Assembly (NCBI GenBank): GCA_025359355.1 | Contig: JANYGR010000276.1 | Coordinates: 1 to 7,024, forward strand | Reading direction: 5' to 3' | DNA: 7,024 nt | DNA from: Bacteroidota bacterium | GTDB taxonomy: Bacteria; Bacteroidota; Bacteroidia; B-17B0; Aurantibacillaceae | Shown: one piece after another, positions 1 to 7,024 of the stretch | Layout: every line of letters begins with the position of its first letter | How positions within the stretch are numbered: position 1 is the stretch's first letter | Notes under the pieces: model-generated | The model's input: only the letters and a program-made list of their open reading frames with translations | The model's database searches: none | Told to the model about the DNA's origin: nothing | Made by a program: the position numbers and the translations under genes

Positions 1-1947
1 ATAACAAGCATATCTTACGCTATCAATAAATGGATTACGATTACCTTGTAAGGAATCAATAAAGTCATTACGAGATATTTCCCAAGCATCTGGTAAATCT
101 TGGAAATGCCATTTTTTCAATAAGTTTTGATCTTGCCCGTAGGGAATTGTTCCAGAAATAGGATTTCTTAAACTCCAATTCATCGAAACACCACCTTTTA
201 ATTGCCCATTATAAGCAGTTGCCATATACATAATAGCACGTGCAAAATCTCCTTTATGTTGAGCTCTTGGTTCAAAAACATGGTTACCATTAATATCGTT
301 ACCAGCTTTACAAGCTAAATACGTTGTTGATGGTGTACCAACAACATCTCCTTCTGGATTATTACTACGAGGTGCATTGGCGTCATTTTGATTGGTTGGA
401 AATAAATGATGTTGATCATTATATTCTGGTCTTTCAGGAACATCAGCAGGATTAGAAGGCATCCAGTTATGACAGTAGCTATGTTCTCTACTCATGTGGC
501 CCCAAGCAAATGGCTCTGTATAAACATAATTTTCAGAACTATATACACAAGTAACCACTTTTTGTCCAGAAGTAGTATCACGTTTTGTAAATAATTTTAT
601 CATTGTTTCATCGTAATTACCATAGAATGTAGATGTATGAGGGTAAATAAGTGCAGATAAAGAAGTTAAGAAATTAGTATTATTTACATTTAACGACGTG
701 TATTTAGTTGGAGATTGCATACTGCCTAATGCAGTAAAACTATTTAATAATGGAGATGTTTGATTGTAATTAATAAAATTACCCGAACCATTATAAGTAA
801 ATATCGCTATTTGATATTGCTTGCTAGCATATATATTGCTAACTCCAAAATTAGAAATACCACTTCCAAAATAAATTACCTTACTAGAACCAACAGCATC
901 TCCTATTAAATATGAAACTCCATCAATTGGTAAATCTGAAATAGCTGTATTACTTTCTTTTTTTATAATTAAGTAACCATCTGGCGAACCTGTAGCTAAG
1001 CTAAAATTAGCTATAGCTCTATATGATTTAATTCCACTAAACGTAAGGTTTGTACCTTGCGTAGTAGGTGATGTTGCAAAAGAACCACCGATGCCTTTTA
1101 AATTAATAACATAAGTACCTTCATCGCTATCATTATTATTTATTGTTAGAATAGCAGAACGAGACCCTGCAGCTGAAGGATTGAAGCTTAAAGTTAATGG
1201 AATGTTTGCTGATGAGCCAACGGTTGTTGGTAAAGTAGCAGGTGCTACTAATGTAAAATCTGCCGCATCAGTTCCTGTTATAGAAATTGAAGAGACTGAA
1301 AGAGTGTTAATACTACCTAAATTTTCGATAGTGAAATTTACATTAGTTGGAGTACCAACAGCAGAATTAAATAAATTAGAATTTCCGCCTGTTAAAATAG
1401 TAGTAGCGCCTTGTTTAACATTTATTTCTTGGGCAGTTGTTATACCAGCAATAATATTAACGTCATCCATCGCTAAATTAAACCCTGAAACTTTATTTGT
1501 ATGCTCCCATTTTAAATACTTGGAGGCACTATTAGGGTTTACAGTAAATGTTGTTAATGCATTAATAACGATTTGCGTATTTGTATAAGTTGCTAAGGTT
1601 GTCCATGTTGTTCCGTTTACTGATTCTAAAACAGAAACCCCTCCTTGCCAAGAAGTTATTCCAGTTCCTGCGTAACCTTTTAGTACAAAGGTTGTAACTC
1701 CCATGTTGCCATTTGTGAATACCTGAACATATTGTAAAGGTGTTACTAGTGCAAATTTAATAGCAGCAGTTCCTCCAACACCGCCAGTAGCATATACATT
1801 GGTACTAGCAATATTAGTTGTCCAAAAGGTAGGTAATCCTGTAGATGCAAAAGTATTAAAATCGCAACTGGCTGGAAGAGCTGTTTGTGCTTTGGCGCTC
1901 ATTACTGTTAATCCACACAGTAAAGTAAATAGTTTGATTGTTTTCAT
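1..1947 (-). CDS. Secreted endonuclease I family nuclease, multidomain, 3' end cut off by window edge
   Basis: The frame opens at an ATG whose complement is 1945-1947 and stays open for 649 codons to base 1, so the C-terminus is missing. Residues 1-20 form a signal peptide (MKTIKLF..., cleavage after AKA before Q21). Residues about 22-168 are a beta-rich region of the kind common in Bacteroidota exoproteins. Residues about 174-287 resemble an ASH/HYDIN-like Ig fold (DAADF, SFNPSAAG, NNDSDEGTY and LKGIG pattern). Residues about 290-407 resemble a divergent FN3-like domain (SPDGY, YNGSG, NYNQTSP). From about 415 the endonuclease I catalytic domain begins: SREHSYCHNW with E488/H489, DQHHLFP at 511-517, NAPRSNNPEGD at 524-534, FEPRAQHKGDFARA at 558-571. 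By analogy with EndA/Vvn, H489 should be the general base, with E488 and probably N524 as metal ligands. The expected role is metal-dependent cleavage of extracellular DNA or RNA. A T9SS tail is likely just outside the window but not seen. The leader is A-rich with no Shine-Dalgarno. It lies 81 bp downstream of the HKD gene, behind a terminator-like hairpin. The family call is firm; the N-terminal domain names are tentative. Confidence 0.93.
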   Translation of the reverse strand, partial: MKTIKLFTLLCGLTVMSAKAQTALPASCDFNTFASTGLPTFWTTNIASTNVYATGGVGGTAAIKFALVTPLQYVQVFTNGNMGVTTFVLKGYAGTGITSWQGGVSVLESVNGTTWTTLATYTNTQIVINALTTFTVNPNSASKYLKWEHTNKVSGFNLAMDDVNIIAGITTAQEINVKQGATTILTGGNSNLFNSAVGTPTNVNFTIENLGSINTLSVSSISITGTDAADFTLVAPATLPTTVGSSANIPLTLSFNPSAAGSRSAILTINNNDSDEGTYVINLKGIGGSFATSPTTQGTNLTFSGIKSYRAIANFSLATGSPDGYLIIKKESNTAISDLPIDGVSYLIGDAVGSSKVIYFGSGISNFGVSNIYASKQYQIAIFTYNGSGNFINYNQTSPLLNSFTALGSMQSPTKYTSLNVNNTNFLTSLSALIYPHTSTFYGNYDETMIKLFTKRDTTSGQKVVTCVYSSENYVYTEPFAWGHMSREHSYCHNWMPSNPADVPERPEYNDQHHLFPTNQNDANAPRSNNPEGDVVGTPSTTYLACKAGNDINGNHVFEPRAQHKGDFARAIMYMATAYNGQLKGGVSMNWSLRNPISGTIPYGQDQNLLKKWHFQDLPDAWEISRNDFIDSLQGNRNPFIDSVRYACY

Positions 1948-1976
1948 AGTTTTAATTTTATTGATTTGTTTTAATT

Positions 1977-2008
1977 AAAAAAGGGTTTTGTTTAACACAA
2001 AACCCTTT
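1977..2008 (-). terminator. Rho-independent-type terminator between the HKD gene and the endonuclease gene
   Basis: Bases 1980-1991 (AAAGGGTTTTGT on the plus strand) pair perfectly with 1997-2008, giving a 12-bp stem with a 5-base loop (1992-1996). On the minus strand the hairpin begins 20 bases after the stop codon of the HKD gene (2029-2031), and the stem runs straight into a T-tract (complement of 1977-1982). That orientation fits termination of the receptor/HKD transcript. On the plus strand the stem is not followed by a comparable T-run beyond the arm itself. The stem has only four G-C pairs, so termination may be partial and some read-through into the endonuclease gene is plausible. Confidence 0.75.
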
Positions 2009-2028
2009 CTGTTTTGTGTATGTATTAT

Positions 2029-4260
2029 TTAGTTGACAATTAATTTTTTAGTTTCTTTTTTATTACCAGTAGCAATTTCAACTAAGTAAATTCCTTTTGC
2101 ATATTCATTACCAGAAATAGAAATGGTATTTAATCCTAATGTTCCATTAACTAATTTAGAATCTACTTTTTTACCCATAAAATCATAAATTGAAATAGAT
2201 ACTTTATCAGTTGTATTTAAAGTGTAAGATACAATAAAATCTCCATTAGTAGGGTTTGGAAATACATTTAAGCCAATCATACTATTAGTATTTTCAAAGA
2301 TGCCAGCAGATGAACATGTTCTTTCTGTCCAACGTTGAGTGAATTCTTGAAAATATTGATTTGCAATTGAAGCGTCATGAACAACAACGATATTTTCATC
2401 ATTTTTAGTATCTCCAGCTGTACTCCAATTGTGTGATCCTGTTTCTACTAAAGGATCTGAGGCTAAATTAGATTGATCAATAATAACATATTTATGATGT
2501 AAAATCCATGAATGACAATCAACGGCTGCATTAGCCGCACCAACACCAAATTTAATATAATTAAATTGAGTGCTAAATCCAGTTGTATCATCTAACAATA
2601 CTTGTGTAGCTAAACTATTAGTAGTAGTCTGAGAAGCAATTTTTTGAGCTAAATCAGTACGAGTAATTAACATGTTAGAAGTATACATATTTGTATTTGC
2701 AGTACTTATTGTAGCTAATAATTGAGAATTTGTATTATCAGAAGGGCTAAAATATTGTTCAACACGTTTTCCTCCAATAACATATTCGTGAGGTGTATTA
2801 TTTGTTTTAAATTGACCAAACCTTGCGTTAGTAGCATTAGGATTTGAGGTTACTACAGTATCTCCCCACATTTCATCAAATTCAACTTTGTAACCGCGAG
2901 CAATACTTTGGTCTTGAAAAATAATCACATTGTTTGCATCTGTACTTAATTGAGAACTTGTCCAGTTTGTTGAACCTGTCCAAACATAAGAATTAGTAGG
3001 GCTATTTACATCAATTACCACAAATTTATTATGCATAATAGTGTAGTTAGCTCCTTGTGGACTATAAACATATTTACATCCGGCTGATATTGTACTCATA
3101 CCTGATTGAGCTGTAGATCCATCACATACTATACGAACTTTTACACCTCTAGCGGCAGCAGCATTAACTGCCGAAGTAATACTACTAGAATTATCCCAAT
3201 TATAAATAGCAATTTCTAATTCACTTTTTGAGCGATTGATATACGCAATCAACGTATCGTCCACCAACCCATTCAAATAGATAGCATTTGTTCCAGTTGA
3301 CACTGTATTATCAACCGTTCTGTTGAAATATGTTTTAATAATTCCTGTTGAATTTGATTTGGTACAATAAGCTCTAATTGATGAAGAAGCAGTGTCTGTT
3401 CCGTTGATAGAATATACTTTAGCATAATAAACGGTAGCGGGAGTTAATCCTGAAATAGAGCCTGTATGCGGAGTAGCTGGAGAAGCCGAGACTGTTGTAC
3501 TCCCAGTTGCTAAGGTTTGATCTTTACTGTATTTAATATATGAGTTAGAACCATTAATATTAGTTGCCCAAGTTAAATCAAAACTGGATGTAGTAATATT
3601 TGAAACGGTTGGTTGAGCTGTAATATAAATCGAAGAATTATTAACGATATCGTTTCCATCTCTTAATAATAATTGATAACCTGTAGTGCAGCCAGAAGCT
3701 GGAGCTGAACAAAATTGAGATAAAATACCAAATACATTAACTGAAGTATTTGGAATTACCGTACCTACTAACGTTGTTGTGGTCGCAACCCTTACCTGAG
3801 CTGTTTGACTAGAAGCAGCAAAATTATAATTTGTATTTCCAGCAAAAGATCCTCCGCCTAAAGCAAAAATACCATTATTAATAGTTACTAATTGTCCTTC
3901 AAGAGCTTCTACCATACCATTTGGTGTAATAACAGCAGGAGTTGGTAAAGGCTTATTAGTTGCCAATACAGTAAATGTTACAGGAGTTATTTCGAATAAG
4001 TTATTGTAACTAGTTAAAGTTCCATTAGCAATAATTGAATCTCCTCTATGAACTGCAGACAAAGCTGTACCATAAATAGAAATACCTCCAGTGGGGTCTT
4101 GTACATAACGGATACTACCTAATTCTGCACCGTTAAGAACGATACCTCTAATAGTAACATTACTTCCAATAGTTGCAGCACGAGCAGCAGCAATAGTTTG
4201 AGCTTTTACTGCCACAGCGCAACCTAAAATTGCAATGGCGGTGATAATTGTTTTTTTCAT
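2029..4260 (-). CDS. Secreted protein with OB-fold-like, FN3, two phospholipase D (HKD) domains and T9SS sorting tail
   Basis: This is a complete gene of 743 codons ending in TAA. Residues 1-20 are a signal peptide (MKKTIITAIAILG..., cleavage after VKA before Q21), which supports the chosen start. Residues about 22-206 look like the OB-fold-like/DUF5689-type modules of Bacteroidota exoproteins (NVTIRGIVLNG, YVQDPTGGISIYG, LEGQLVTINNG, ending LLLRDGNDI). Residues about 210-301 are an FN3 domain (FDLTWAT, ISGLTPATVYYAKVY). Two PLD domains follow: motif 1 has H410-x-K412-x4-D417 and GSTNW 429-433; motif 2 has H588-x-K590-x4-D595 and GSHNW 608-612. Residues about 664-743 are a T9SS type A sorting domain (FPNPTNGDF, YDFMGKKV, KGIYLVEI). 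The HKD superfamily uses a phosphohistidine intermediate to cleave phosphodiesters, and the two motifs should form one active site. The short motif spacing and the GSxNW plus NDEN pattern resemble the Nuc-like endonuclease branch, but a phospholipase is not excluded. It lies 78 bp downstream of the receptor gene with no terminator between. The product should be exported by Sec, then carried across the outer membrane by T9SS. Confidence 0.93.
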   Translation of the reverse strand: MKKTIITAIAILGCAVAVKAQTIAAARAATIGSNVTIRGIVLNGAELGSIRYVQDPTGGISIYGTALSAVHRGDSIIANGTLTSYNNLFEITPVTFTVLATNKPLPTPAVITPNGMVEALEGQLVTINNGIFALGGGSFAGNTNYNFAASSQTAQVRVATTTTLVGTVIPNTSVNVFGILSQFCSAPASGCTTGYQLLLRDGNDIVNNSSIYITAQPTVSNITTSSFDLTWATNINGSNSYIKYSKDQTLATGSTTVSASPATPHTGSISGLTPATVYYAKVYSINGTDTASSSIRAYCTKSNSTGIIKTYFNRTVDNTVSTGTNAIYLNGLVDDTLIAYINRSKSELEIAIYNWDNSSSITSAVNAAAARGVKVRIVCDGSTAQSGMSTISAGCKYVYSPQGANYTIMHNKFVVIDVNSPTNSYVWTGSTNWTSSQLSTDANNVIIFQDQSIARGYKVEFDEMWGDTVVTSNPNATNARFGQFKTNNTPHEYVIGGKRVEQYFSPSDNTNSQLLATISTANTNMYTSNMLITRTDLAQKIASQTTTNSLATQVLLDDTTGFSTQFNYIKFGVGAANAAVDCHSWILHHKYVIIDQSNLASDPLVETGSHNWSTAGDTKNDENIVVVHDASIANQYFQEFTQRWTERTCSSAGIFENTNSMIGLNVFPNPTNGDFIVSYTLNTTDKVSISIYDFMGKKVDSKLVNGTLGLNTISISGNEYAKGIYLVEIATGNKKETKKLIVN

Positions 4261-4297
4261 TTTTTGTTTTTTTAAGTTAATGATTGTTTTAATTTGT

Positions 4298-4324
4298 TCA
4301 TAGTTTTTAAAACATCATAGTTTT
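4298..4324 (-). repeat. Two copies of AAAACTATGA in the leader between receptor and HKD genes
   Basis: Minus-strand AAAACTATGA occurs twice in this 78-bp gap (complements of 4298-4307 and 4315-4324). A third copy lies exactly at the start of the endonuclease gene (1944-1953), where its ATG is the start codon. In the leader, the ATG at 4301 opens a nine-codon frame (MNKLKQSLT, stop at 4272-4274) just before the real start at 4260, and the ATG at 4318 opens only M-M-F-stop. These could be chance matches in AT-rich DNA or remnants of a gene start. No promoter box or Shine-Dalgarno is recognisable in this gap, and there is no GC-rich hairpin. Confidence 0.3.
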
Positions 4325-4338
4325 GTATTGTAATTTAT

Positions 4339-7024
4339 TTAGAAGGTAATTTTAAATCCTATATTACCTCTGCGTCCTTGACCCATAAATACTAACGCAT
4401 TAATTGCATTATATTTATCTGGTGTAAGTGTTGATGAGTATGACGCATCTGTTACATAAGTTGTATTTAATAAATTATTTATAGATGCATTAATGTTTAC
4501 TGAAACCTTTTCTAATTTAATAGTATAACCTGCAAATAAATCCACTAAGCCATAGCCTGGCATTTGCCAAGTATCTTTTTTAAAACTTCGATAATCTGTT
4601 GGATCTGTTCCCTTCTCATTAAGACTATATTTTGTTGGATCAAATTGAGAATACATTTTATTAAAGAAGGTATATTGAGGTTTTATATAAAACCCTTTAA
4701 ATGGTTCTAATCTCACAGAGCCTCCTATTTGTTGCTGAGGAGAATTGGCTATGTGTAAATTTTTGGCATCAAAATCGATGGTGTTTACTAAATTACCAGC
4801 ATCTGAAAATACATAGGCAGTTCCCGTTGAAGTCCATCGCCAATCAGCCAACATACCAAAACCATTTAAACTAAGCCATTTAGTAGCTTGATATGAAAAA
4901 TCTAATTCTATTCCTTTTAAATTAGCATCAACGCCTGGTACATTATAATAAAATATATTTCCATCGATGTCAGTAAATGTTGAAGCAAAATCTAATGGTT
5001 TGTTTTTCCATTGAGTTATATATCCATTTACATTAACTGCTATTTTAGAATATTTTAAACCATAACCTAATTCTAAAGCGGTTATAAATTGATTTTTTAC
5101 ATTTTTTAATTCAGTACCACTTCGGTCAAATACATTTGTATATCTAGGAGCTAAATTCATATAGCCAGTATTAATAAATATATTATGATTATCTGTTAGT
5201 TTATAATTTGCTCCACCTTTTATAGTATAGCCATAATAATATTTTACTTCACTAGTATTTGTTCTTGACTCTGAAGAAGAGTTACTATATGTTTTGTAAT
5301 TTGGTCCAATTGTCGTTTGTTTATTATTAAGACTATTGAAAAAAGACACGCTTCCATCGCCATTATGAGTAATTACTAAACCATTAGATGAAGCTCCGAC
5401 GTTATTGTTATTATCTACAAATAAAGTATCTCCATAACCTACAGCATTATGAATAATATTTGTTTTACTAAGTACAATATCTTTTCTTCCATAATAATTA
5501 ATATTTTGCATCGAAGACTGATTACCAGTGAGTGTTAAAAATGTGGATAATTTATTTTTTTTGTATTCTAATTGAGTAAATAAACCTAACCAAGTAACTT
5601 TACTAGCGTAATATATATTGATAACATCGCCCACTTTTTTAATATATGACGTTGGATCTTTGGAAATTGGAGCAAGATTTTTATCCCTATTTACTGATTG
5701 TTGAACATAATCAGCTCCTAATAAATTATACGGTGTTTGATAATGTATACCATTATAATAACGTGCATCAAAACCACCTGTAAAATGAAAGGCTTTATTT
5801 ATTTGCCATTTTAATGTAGATAAGGTTCCTATCCAATTATGATTATTAATTGAGGAATAAATATAAGTGCTTTTTACAGCGTGTAAAGTCGGATCTATAC
5901 TTGGGGAAATATATACGCTATTTACGTTATAAACACTTTGTAGATTTAATTGTCCCGTACCTGCTTGATCTGTTCCGGGATTATTTGATAAAGAAGTTCC
6001 ACCTCCTCTACCAAAAGAAGCATACAAAACATTTGAATAGGTTAGTTTATCATTAATAGTTAAAAAATAAGATAAATTTAATAAGGGCTTATGAAAATAA
6101 TTTACTTTGGTGTTTACTACTTGACCATTTACATAACCCCAATCTGGATTAAATTGCAATCCTCGTTGACCAATTTTTGCAGTAGTGTATGGGTTTCCTG
6201 ATTGATTTGCAATACTATAAATTGAATCAGTATTTACTCCTTGTTTTTGTGCAAATTCCTTATCATAATAAGACATATTAATAAGTGTAGATTTTTGAGC
6301 ATGAGACTGTGGGGCTCCATTGGCGCCAAATACAATTAAATTTTTTGAATTTATTCTATATGTAAATTTCGCAAAATATGACCAAGCTGTTTGTGATGTT
6401 TGATTTACCCATCCATCTCCTTTTGTATAACTACCTGCCAACGTCACTCCGAATTTGTTTTTTATTATACCTGAGTTATAACCAATAGCAAATCGTTCGT
6501 AAGCATTATTAGCCCAGTCTTTTTTTACTACAAAAAAACGTTTTTCATCTATGGACGAAGTTATGATATTCATGGTTCCTCCAGCTGAAGGTAAAGCTAA
6601 ACGAGATGCGCCCAAACCTCTTTGTACTTGCATCGTTTTTGTTACCTCAGATAAACCTGCCCAATTACTCCAAAAAACTGCACCACTTTCCATATCATTA
6701 ACAGGAACTCCATCTACTAAAACCCCTACGTTATTTTGACTAAATCCTCTAATATTGACACGAGCATCACCAGCTCCTCCTCCTTGTTGAGTGGCATAAA
6801 CACCAGGGGTAGAGTTTAATAACATTGGTATATCTCGCGCACCTAATTCTTCCTGAATTTGTTTTGCTGAAATATTTGAAATTGCAACAGGCGTTTCTCT
6901 AATTTTGGCTACATCAGCTACTATTTCTACTTCGTTAAGAACAATATCAGCTGATAGAGCTACATTTAATAATACAACATTATTATTTACAGTTACTTTT
7001 TTAATATGTTGTTTATATCCTAAA
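4339..7024 (-). CDS. TonB-dependent outer-membrane receptor, 5' end cut off by window edge
   Basis: The frame is open from base 7023 to the TAA at 4339-4341, showing 894 residues without a signal peptide, so the N-terminus lies outside. The methionine at 6825 (visible residue 67) is internal to the plug and is not the start. Visible residues about 1-38 match the end of a carboxypeptidase-regulatory-like domain and linker (LGYKQHIKKV..., DIVLNEVEIVADV). The plug spans about 43-158, with TPVAISNIS, LLNSTPGVYA, VNIRGF (R92-G93-F94), VLVDGVPVND (about 101-110), VQRGLGASR and GGTMNIITSS. The rest is a 22-strand-type beta-barrel rich in aromatic, alternating strands, ending in FKITF with the terminal Phe typical of outer-membrane barrels. 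Such receptors import bulky ligands using TonB/ExbBD energy. The ligand is not readable. The protein does not clearly show the SusC pattern and no SusD gene follows. Downstream lie two secreted phosphodiesterase/nuclease-family genes, which hints at nucleic-acid-derived substrates, but this is only context. Confidence 0.95.
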   Translation of the reverse strand, partial: LGYKQHIKKVTVNNNVVLLNVALSADIVLNEVEIVADVAKIRETPVAISNISAKQIQEELGARDIPMLLNSTPGVYATQQGGGAGDARVNIRGFSQNNVGVLVDGVPVNDMESGAVFWSNWAGLSEVTKTMQVQRGLGASRLALPSAGGTMNIITSSIDEKRFFVVKKDWANNAYERFAIGYNSGIIKNKFGVTLAGSYTKGDGWVNQTSQTAWSYFAKFTYRINSKNLIVFGANGAPQSHAQKSTLINMSYYDKEFAQKQGVNTDSIYSIANQSGNPYTTAKIGQRGLQFNPDWGYVNGQVVNTKVNYFHKPLLNLSYFLTINDKLTYSNVLYASFGRGGGTSLSNNPGTDQAGTGQLNLQSVYNVNSVYISPSIDPTLHAVKSTYIYSSINNHNWIGTLSTLKWQINKAFHFTGGFDARYYNGIHYQTPYNLLGADYVQQSVNRDKNLAPISKDPTSYIKKVGDVINIYYASKVTWLGLFTQLEYKKNKLSTFLTLTGNQSSMQNINYYGRKDIVLSKTNIIHNAVGYGDTLFVDNNNNVGASSNGLVITHNGDGSVSFFNSLNNKQTTIGPNYKTYSNSSSESRTNTSEVKYYYGYTIKGGANYKLTDNHNIFINTGYMNLAPRYTNVFDRSGTELKNVKNQFITALELGYGLKYSKIAVNVNGYITQWKNKPLDFASTFTDIDGNIFYYNVPGVDANLKGIELDFSYQATKWLSLNGFGMLADWRWTSTGTAYVFSDAGNLVNTIDFDAKNLHIANSPQQQIGGSVRLEPFKGFYIKPQYTFFNKMYSQFDPTKYSLNEKGTDPTDYRSFKKDTWQMPGYGLVDLFAGYTIKLEKVSVNINASINNLLNTTYVTDASYSSTLTPDKYNAINALVFMGQGRRGNIGFKITF

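Noticed and set aside
406..594. Plus-strand open frame of 62 codons
   Set aside because: It is antisense to the conserved catalytic motifs of the endonuclease (REH, DQHH) and is composed as a shadow of that gene.
1181..1588. Plus-strand open frame of 135 codons
   Set aside because: It lies wholly antisense to the endonuclease gene, whose minus-strand frame reads continuously through it with recognisable domains. It has no leader signal or recognisable family of its own.
1948..2028. Bacteroidota-type promoter (TTG ... TAnnTTTG) for the endonuclease gene
   Set aside because: No TAnnTTTG match was found on the minus strand in this gap, nor in the 78-bp gap ahead of the HKD gene.
4261..4338. 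Terminator after the receptor gene
   Set aside because: Only a short all-AT palindrome (TTTTAAAA type) is present, with no G-C stem, so I do not call one.
5850..6056. Plus-strand open frame of 68 codons
   Set aside because: It lies antisense inside the receptor barrel, has no homology I recognise, and has no promoter or start context.
6551..6739. Plus-strand open frame of 62 codons
   Set aside because: It is antisense to the conserved receptor plug motifs, so it is a shadow of them.
4339..7024. Calling the receptor SusC
   Set aside because: It has a carboxypeptidase-regulatory-like remnant and a plug, but no SusD neighbour and no clear SusC signature. The general TonB-dependent receptor name is the safer one.

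Overview
The window looks like a piece of chromosome from a member of the Bacteroidota, probably a Flavobacteriia-like or related lineage. The evidence is very AT-rich DNA, A-rich leaders with no Shine-Dalgarno sequence, a large TonB-dependent receptor with an N-terminal carboxypeptidase-regulatory-like segment, secreted proteins whose signal peptides end in KA-QT, and a type IX secretion (T9SS) C-terminal sorting domain. The sequence does not allow a finer placement.

Three large genes, all on the minus strand, fill almost the whole window. In transcription order they are: (A) an outer-membrane TonB-dependent receptor, with its 5' end beyond the right edge; (B) a complete 743-residue secreted protein with an OB-fold-like domain, an FN3 domain, two phospholipase D-type HKD domains and a T9SS tail; and (C) a secreted endonuclease I family protein with three accessory beta-rich regions, with its 3' end beyond the left edge. 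The gaps are 78 bp (A to B) and 81 bp (B to C). The A-B gap has no terminator-like hairpin, so A and B may be cotranscribed. The B-C gap contains a perfect 12-bp hairpin followed by a T-tract on the minus strand, which should stop or attenuate transcription into C. Neither gap contains a TAnnTTTG-type Bacteroidota promoter element, so C may depend on read-through or on a promoter I cannot recognise.

Read together, the locus places two secreted enzymes from phosphodiesterase/nuclease families directly downstream of an energised outer-membrane importer, with no SusD-type lipoprotein in view. A reasonable inference is an extracellular nucleic-acid (or other phosphodiester) degradation and uptake locus. 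The substrate of the receptor and the true target of the HKD enzyme cannot be read from the sequence. I saw no RNA genes, mobile elements or CRISPR arrays, and there is no gene-free stretch longer than about 80 bp.
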